This document shows, in pieces, positions 61,056-64,000 of a DNA stretch of 64,000 bases (position 1 is its first letter; the number at the start of each line of letters is the position of its first letter). The translations under genes and the position numbers were made by a program. The stretch is from Pediococcus inopinatus (GTDB lineage Bacteria > Bacillota > Bacilli > Lactobacillales > Lactobacillaceae). The notes under the pieces are model-generated. The model worked only from the letters and a program-made list of their open reading frames with translations, made no database searches and was not told where the DNA came from. The stretch spans positions 25,355-89,354 of the forward strand of contig NZ_CP019982.1 of assembly GCF_002982135.1 (NCBI RefSeq), in the 5' to 3' direction.

Positions 61056-62165
61056 ATGACAAAATCAACAGATTTCAATTACTATGACGCCAATAGCGTA
61101 TATGGATCCTTGTTTTTCCAGTTCCCTAAGGTATTAATGTATGGCGAGCAATACAAACATTTAAGTGATGCCGCTAAGCTAGCTTACATGGTACTAAAAG
61201 ACCGGCTAGAGTATTCTTTACGCAATCACTGGATTGATGAGGAAGGGCACGTCTACTTTATTTTTACCAATCAAGAACTTAAAGATTTATTCGACTGCTC
61301 AAATGATAAGTTAGCAGCCGTGAAAAAAGACTTGGAACGTGCAGGACTACTTTATCAAAAAGCCATGCATTTCAATCCCAAAACTGGCAAAAACGAACCC
61401 AATCGACTTTACCTGGCCGAACTAGATATGCAGTCAACTGACGTCTATTTACGCGGTGAATATGCTCAAAAAGAGCCGCAAACCCTTGCTACGAGCGAAA
61501 ATCCGAAAATTGGACGTTCGCGGGAGACCGTTGGAACCCTTGCTACGAGCGAAAATCCGAAAATCGGACATTCGCGAAAGTTCGTTGACAACACTCCGCA
61601 AACCCTTGCTACGAGCGAAAATCCGAAAATCGGACACGATCTAGATAAAGAACTTAAAGAAAGAGATACTAATAGATACAATATAGATACTCAAAAGTTG
61701 GACTTTTCCACAGCCCATTTTTCACCAGCAGAAATTCAAAAGCAAAACCAGGATTTGGTGAACCATGCTAATGACTTCTTAACTGATGAAGACAGTGGCT
61801 TACCGGTTTTCTTAGAACCCGAAGCTGTGCAACTACTTAGTTTTTGGTGCCGTACCCCGCAACAAATGCGGCGCTTCATTGGCATTATCTTAAATGCTAA
61901 GTACCGAGTTGAGAAAGATCACAAAGATATTGGTGTCATAATCCTACTTGGTGATGAGGAACTGAGACCTTTAATGACTAAAGCCTTAAGACGCTACTTT
62001 AACGCCCTAAGAAGCAATGAAAAGCATATCAAGAACGTGGAAAACTACTTGTACGGCACCATGCAAAACCTATTTGGCGTTTGGTGGAATAAACAAGCGG
62101 CTAGAGAATATGCGGCCAAACACCCCGAAGAACAGAACACTGACAATGAGCGTTCTTGGAATTAA
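61056..62165 (+). CDS. repA: Replication initiator, RepA_N family
   Basis: 369 residues from ATG 61056 (GAAAGGGAG upstream). The N-terminal RepA_N domain (about 15-120) contains FPKVLMYGEQYKHLSDAAKL and FTNQELKDLFDCSNDKLAAV, a winged helix that binds the iterons. The middle part is a repetitive linker encoded by the iterons themselves (three TLATSENPKIG units, about 142-193). A C-terminal domain (about 240-350) ends with WWNKQAAREYAAKHPEEQ. RepA_N proteins start theta replication of large low-copy plasmids in Firmicutes, with the origin inside the gene. Confidence 0.93.
   Translation: MTKSTDFNYYDANSVYGSLFFQFPKVLMYGEQYKHLSDAAKLAYMVLKDRLEYSLRNHWIDEEGHVYFIFTNQELKDLFDCSNDKLAAVKKDLERAGLLYQKAMHFNPKTGKNEPNRLYLAELDMQSTDVYLRGEYAQKEPQTLATSENPKIGRSRETVGTLATSENPKIGHSRKFVDNTPQTLATSENPKIGHDLDKELKERDTNRYNIDTQKLDFSTAHFSPAEIQKQNQDLVNHANDFLTDEDSGLPVFLEPEAVQLLSFWCRTPQQMRRFIGIILNAKYRVEKDHKDIGVIILLGDEELRPLMTKALRRYFNALRSNEKHIKNVENYLYGTMQNLFGVWWNKQAAREYAAKHPEEQNTDNERSWN
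61481..61635. repeat. Three 35-bp iterons inside repA (probable oriV)
   Basis: Units at 61481-61515, 61535-61569 and 61601-61635 share AACCCTTGCTACGAGCGAAA followed by ATCCGAAAATYGGAC. Start-to-start spacings are 54 and 66 bp. Each also holds the internal dyad TCCGAAAATYGGA. Confidence 0.88.
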
Positions 62166-62412
62166 ACGCCATATAAGCTCATTTAAGCCGTTTTAAGTGT
62201 TACATGCATAATTATATTAAAATCGCTTTAAAATCGCTTAGAAGCAAAAATAGACACCTTGAGTGGCTGAATTGGCGCTTGGTGGAATAAACAAGCGGCT
62301 AGAGAATATGCGGCCAAACACCCTAACGATGAGCGTGCTTAAAACTAAAAAGCTATATAAGGCCATTTAAGCTGTTTTAAACAGATAGAGCATAATTATA
62401 TTAAACGAGTTT
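62083..62412 (+). repeat. Degenerate tandem duplication of the rep 3' end
   Basis: TGGTGGAATAAACAAGCGGC and the next 25 bases occur at 62083 and again at 62280. The following AT-rich text (CATTTAAGC-GTTTTAA, ATAATTATATTAAA) is also repeated with differences, giving a period near 197 bp. The second copy encodes only the last part of the Rep tail and is non-coding now. Confidence 0.75.
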
Positions 62413-62568
62413 TAAAATGCGCTTACGGGCACTTTAGGAACGTTGTATAAGTGCCATTGCGGAAAGGACAGCAAACTTAAATTCACAACTTTTAAAGAAG
62501 CAGGCTAATTGAGATGGTACTCAAAGATTAGTATAATGTGAGTAGTAATAAAGGTGGGCGAGAAAATC

Positions 62569-62850
62569 ATGGCAGTTAAGGAAAAGAAACGCGTACAAGT
62601 CCAGATTGACAAAGAATTGGCAGATAATACCGAAGCCGTTTTAAGCCAGTTAGGTCTAAACCCAACTACCGCGATCAATATGTTTTATAAGCGGATCGTA
62701 GCTGACGCAGCATTACCGTTTAAACCAGCCCTGAGCGAAGCCGAAAGAGCTAATTTAAGCCTTTTAAAGGCTACTAAAGAGACACCAGTAACAGAGTTCA
62801 AAGACGCTAAAGAAGTCGCTGATTGGCTCAATGATCCAGATGAGGACTAA
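62569..62850 (+). CDS. RelB/DinJ-family antitoxin
   Basis: 93 residues from ATG 62569 (AAAGGTGG upstream). N-terminal ribbon-helix-helix (RVQVQIDKELADNTEAVLSQLGLNPTTAINMFYKRIV, about 6-42) and an acidic C-terminal toxin-binding tail (KEVADWLNDPDED). The usual YafQ/RelE toxin does not follow: its ATG overlaps the stop codon, but the frame ends after six codons. It may act as an orphan antitoxin. Confidence 0.87.
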   Translation: MAVKEKKRVQVQIDKELADNTEAVLSQLGLNPTTAINMFYKRIVADAALPFKPALSEAERANLSLLKATKETPVTEFKDAKEVADWLNDPDED

Positions 62851-62870
62851 TGGCTTATCAGATTAAATAA
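62850..62870 (+). pseudogene. Six-codon stub of the lost toxin partner
   Basis: ATGGCTTATCAGATTAAATAA overlaps the antitoxin stop as toxin genes do, and MAYQIK fits the start of YafQ-type toxins. It is then cut off. The rest of the toxin gene is absent. Confidence 0.5.
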
Positions 62871-62890
62871 ATTAATAACTGGGAAGTGTG

Positions 62891-63082
62891 ATGAACATGA
62901 AAGATACAATCACAATTAATGACTTTTTTGAAATTGCCAAAGAAACTGATTTAAAAGATTTACTTGATAAGTCATTACATGAGCCAGATCCAGAAAAGCG
63001 CAAAGTATATGACGCTTTATATACCTACTTTTTAGATAAAAGGCAAGATGAGGTTATTAAGCGAAGGGACTTTGTCCGTTGA
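62891..63082 (+). CDS. Small protein coupled to the zeta toxin, probable antitoxin
   Basis: 63 residues from ATG 62891 (GGGAAG upstream; ATG 62897 is also possible). Acidic helical protein MNMKDTITINDFFEIAKETD. Its stop TGA overlaps the TTG start of the zeta-type gene by the sequence TTGA, so translation is coupled. Size and position match the antitoxins that pair with zeta/PezT toxins, but the sequence is not clearly epsilon or PezA, so the role is inferred from context. Confidence 0.7.
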   Translation: MNMKDTITINDFFEIAKETDLKDLLDKSLHEPDPEKRKVYDALYTYFLDKRQDEVIKRRDFVR

Positions 63083-63759
63083 TAGATAAACCCCAATATA
63101 TAATTGTTGCTGGTATTAACGGAGCAGGAAAAAGTACGCTATACGATACATTTCCCATCTTGTTTGACAAAACAAAACGGATTAACGCTGATGAACTTTT
63201 AAGACAAATGGGTGGCGATTGGCATAAAGATAGTGACAACTTAAAAGCCATGAAAGAAGAAATCAAACAACTACACTATGCTTTAGATCACCAGCAAAGT
63301 ATTCACGTAGAAACAACACTGGCAGGTAGAGGCAAAGCTCAACTCAATTTGATTGACAAAGCTCACAAAAATGGGTTTGAAGTGACTTTATTATATGTTG
63401 CTTTGCGAGATGAAAATTTAGCTATCCAAAGGGTCAACGAACGGGTACAAAAAGGTGGCCACGGTGTTCCAGTAGCAACGATCAAGAAACGTTATCAGCA
63501 ATCCAAACATAATTTGCCATTAGTGGCCTTTAAATCTGATAAGGTCATGATCTATGATAATAGCGAAAAGTTTACCTCTGTTTATGCAAGAGAGAAGGGA
63601 CAAGTTTTTAAGAACGATTTGAGGCATTTTCCTTGGATAAACCAAAATATTACTTATCCAGAAAAGGTGCAAAAGCAGTTACAAAATTTTGCAGATCAAA
63701 ACCCAGAAGTAAAGCCTAAAAATGATCCAGAAAATAAAAACGATCGGCCTAGTTATTAG
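63079..63759 (+). CDS. Zeta-toxin family kinase
   Basis: 226 residues from TTG 63079, overlapping the upstream stop. Walker A GINGAGKSTLYD (about 12-23), then RINADELLRQMGG (about 35) with the zeta-type Asp, ETTLAGRG (about 75-82) and RVNERVQKGGHGVP (about 113-126). Zeta/PezT enzymes phosphorylate UDP-N-acetylglucosamine and block cell-wall synthesis; the short gene before it probably neutralises it and supports plasmid maintenance. The C-terminal tail is polar. Converges with and overlaps the next gene by 11 bp. Confidence 0.9.
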   Translation: MIDKPQYIIVAGINGAGKSTLYDTFPILFDKTKRINADELLRQMGGDWHKDSDNLKAMKEEIKQLHYALDHQQSIHVETTLAGRGKAQLNLIDKAHKNGFEVTLLYVALRDENLAIQRVNERVQKGGHGVPVATIKKRYQQSKHNLPLVAFKSDKVMIYDNSEKFTSVYAREKGQVFKNDLRHFPWINQNITYPEKVQKQLQNFADQNPEVKPKNDPENKNDRPSY

Positions 63760-63769
63760 GTTGATCGTT
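63739..63769. terminator. Terminator shared by convergent genes
   Basis: AACGATC (63739-63745) pairs with GATCGTT (63763-63769), and CCTA with TAGG inside, followed by T residues. It overlaps both stop codons. Confidence 0.7.
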
Positions 63770-64000
63770 TTTTAATTTATCCGGTTTATGGGCGTTAACA
63801 TAGTCAGCAAATATTTTTAAAAGTTCTTCGGTTTGTTCGACCGAGAGGTTATCAGCTTGAAAGTATTTTTCGAGCAAAGCCCCTTTTTGAATTAATCGGC
63901 GAGAACGGGATTTGCGGGCTTGCCGATTTTCATAGTATTTAGATTGCCGTAATTTAAAATCTTCCCGCTCAATTTTTGTTTTAAACGCGCTTGCTGCTCG
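63749..64000 (-). CDS. C-terminal part of a mobilisation-type small protein (runs off the window)
   Basis: At least 83 residues on the minus strand, ending ...YVNAHKPDKLKNDQPNN. The visible part is highly basic (KYYENRQARKSRSRRLIQKG) followed by GALLEKYFQADNLSVEQTEE. This pattern is seen in MobC/DUF3847-like proteins beside plasmid relaxase genes. The start lies outside the window. Identity is by pattern only. Confidence 0.55.
   Translation of the reverse strand, partial: RAASAFKTKIEREDFKLRQSKYYENRQARKSRSRRLIQKGALLEKYFQADNLSVEQTEELLKIFADYVNAHKPDKLKNDQPNN

Noticed and set aside
61481..61635. CRISPR array
   Set aside because: Only three copies inside repA, in frame, with unequal short spacers; fits replication iterons.
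61449..61681. Leftward frames across the iterons
   Set aside because: Antisense readings of the repeats without RBS.
1..64000. tRNA or rRNA genes
   Set aside because: No cloverleaf with CCA or rRNA signature was recognised on either strand, consistent with an accessory replicon.

Overview
The window reads as a large accessory replicon, most likely a theta-replicating plasmid, from a member of the Lactobacillaceae. The support is a RepA_N-type initiator with intragenic iterons, a ParA/ribbon-helix-helix partition cassette between palindromes, toxin-antitoxin genes, three small serine recombinases and a very high density of insertion sequences (IS3, IS5, IS6, IS30, IS110, IS200/IS605, IS256, ISL3). 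The cargo is also typical of lactobacilli: ClpL, the Asp23 envelope-stress operon, a Mub-like LPxTG protein, acetoin genes, NADH oxidase and PTS genes. I infer the genus level only from protein flavour and cannot name a species.

Layout. 1-2.7 kb: an L-2-hydroxyisocaproate dehydrogenase-like gene with an in-frame stop, followed by an IS30 element. 2.7-6.4 kb: GntR regulator, 6-phospho-beta-glucosidase and PTS EIIC. 6.4-9.9 kb: IS3 and ISL3 elements around decayed sequence. 9.9-12.3 kb: leftward amaP-DUF2273-asp23-glsB-glsB-small membrane protein-csbD stress operon. 12.4-15.5 kb: 5'-truncated MucBP/Mub surface protein with five 297-bp repeats and a frameshifted MarR gene. 15.6-18 kb: IS256 and a resolvase.

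18.0-25.65 kb: two inverted 2.0-kb arms (IS256 plus a transporter fragment plus an ISL3-type end) enclose a leftward zinc-starvation operon. It encodes zinc-independent ribosomal proteins L32, L33 and S14, two unknown small proteins, an amidase and a ZnuA-type lipoprotein. Transcription starts at a good promoter that abuts a Zur-box-like operator, and a second box lies upstream. 25.7-30.4 kb: clpL, a deleted IS256 copy, a resolvase and an unknown gene. 30.4-34.4 kb: IS200/IS605 remnant, two IS30 elements, a cupin and an IS5/IS3 hybrid fragment.

34.5-37.3 kb: metal operon of a P1B ATPase with a CPG motif, an HMA metallochaperone and a Dps-like protein. 38-41 kb: IS110 fragment fused in frame to lipoate ligase, then an acid-sugar dehydratase-like enzyme and a C39-like peptidase. 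41-46 kb: resolvase, FAD oxidoreductase, IS3 and ISL3 copies. 46.2-50 kb: HAD phosphatase and MarR genes divergent from alsS-alsD (pyruvate to acetoin), with paired operators on the alsS promoter. 50-59.3 kb: ISL3 copies, a LysR/YeiH pair, IS5, IS6 and nox. 59.3-64 kb: plasmid backbone with par, replication control, rep, antitoxins, zeta toxin and the start of a mobilisation-type gene.

Taken together the cargo suits a fermentative bacterium in a metal-poor, acid or stressed niche: zinc-sparing translation, metal efflux or storage, envelope stress proteins, ClpL, NADH oxidation and acetoin formation. That ecological reading is inference. Many genes are broken, and IS-mediated rearrangement explains most junctions.
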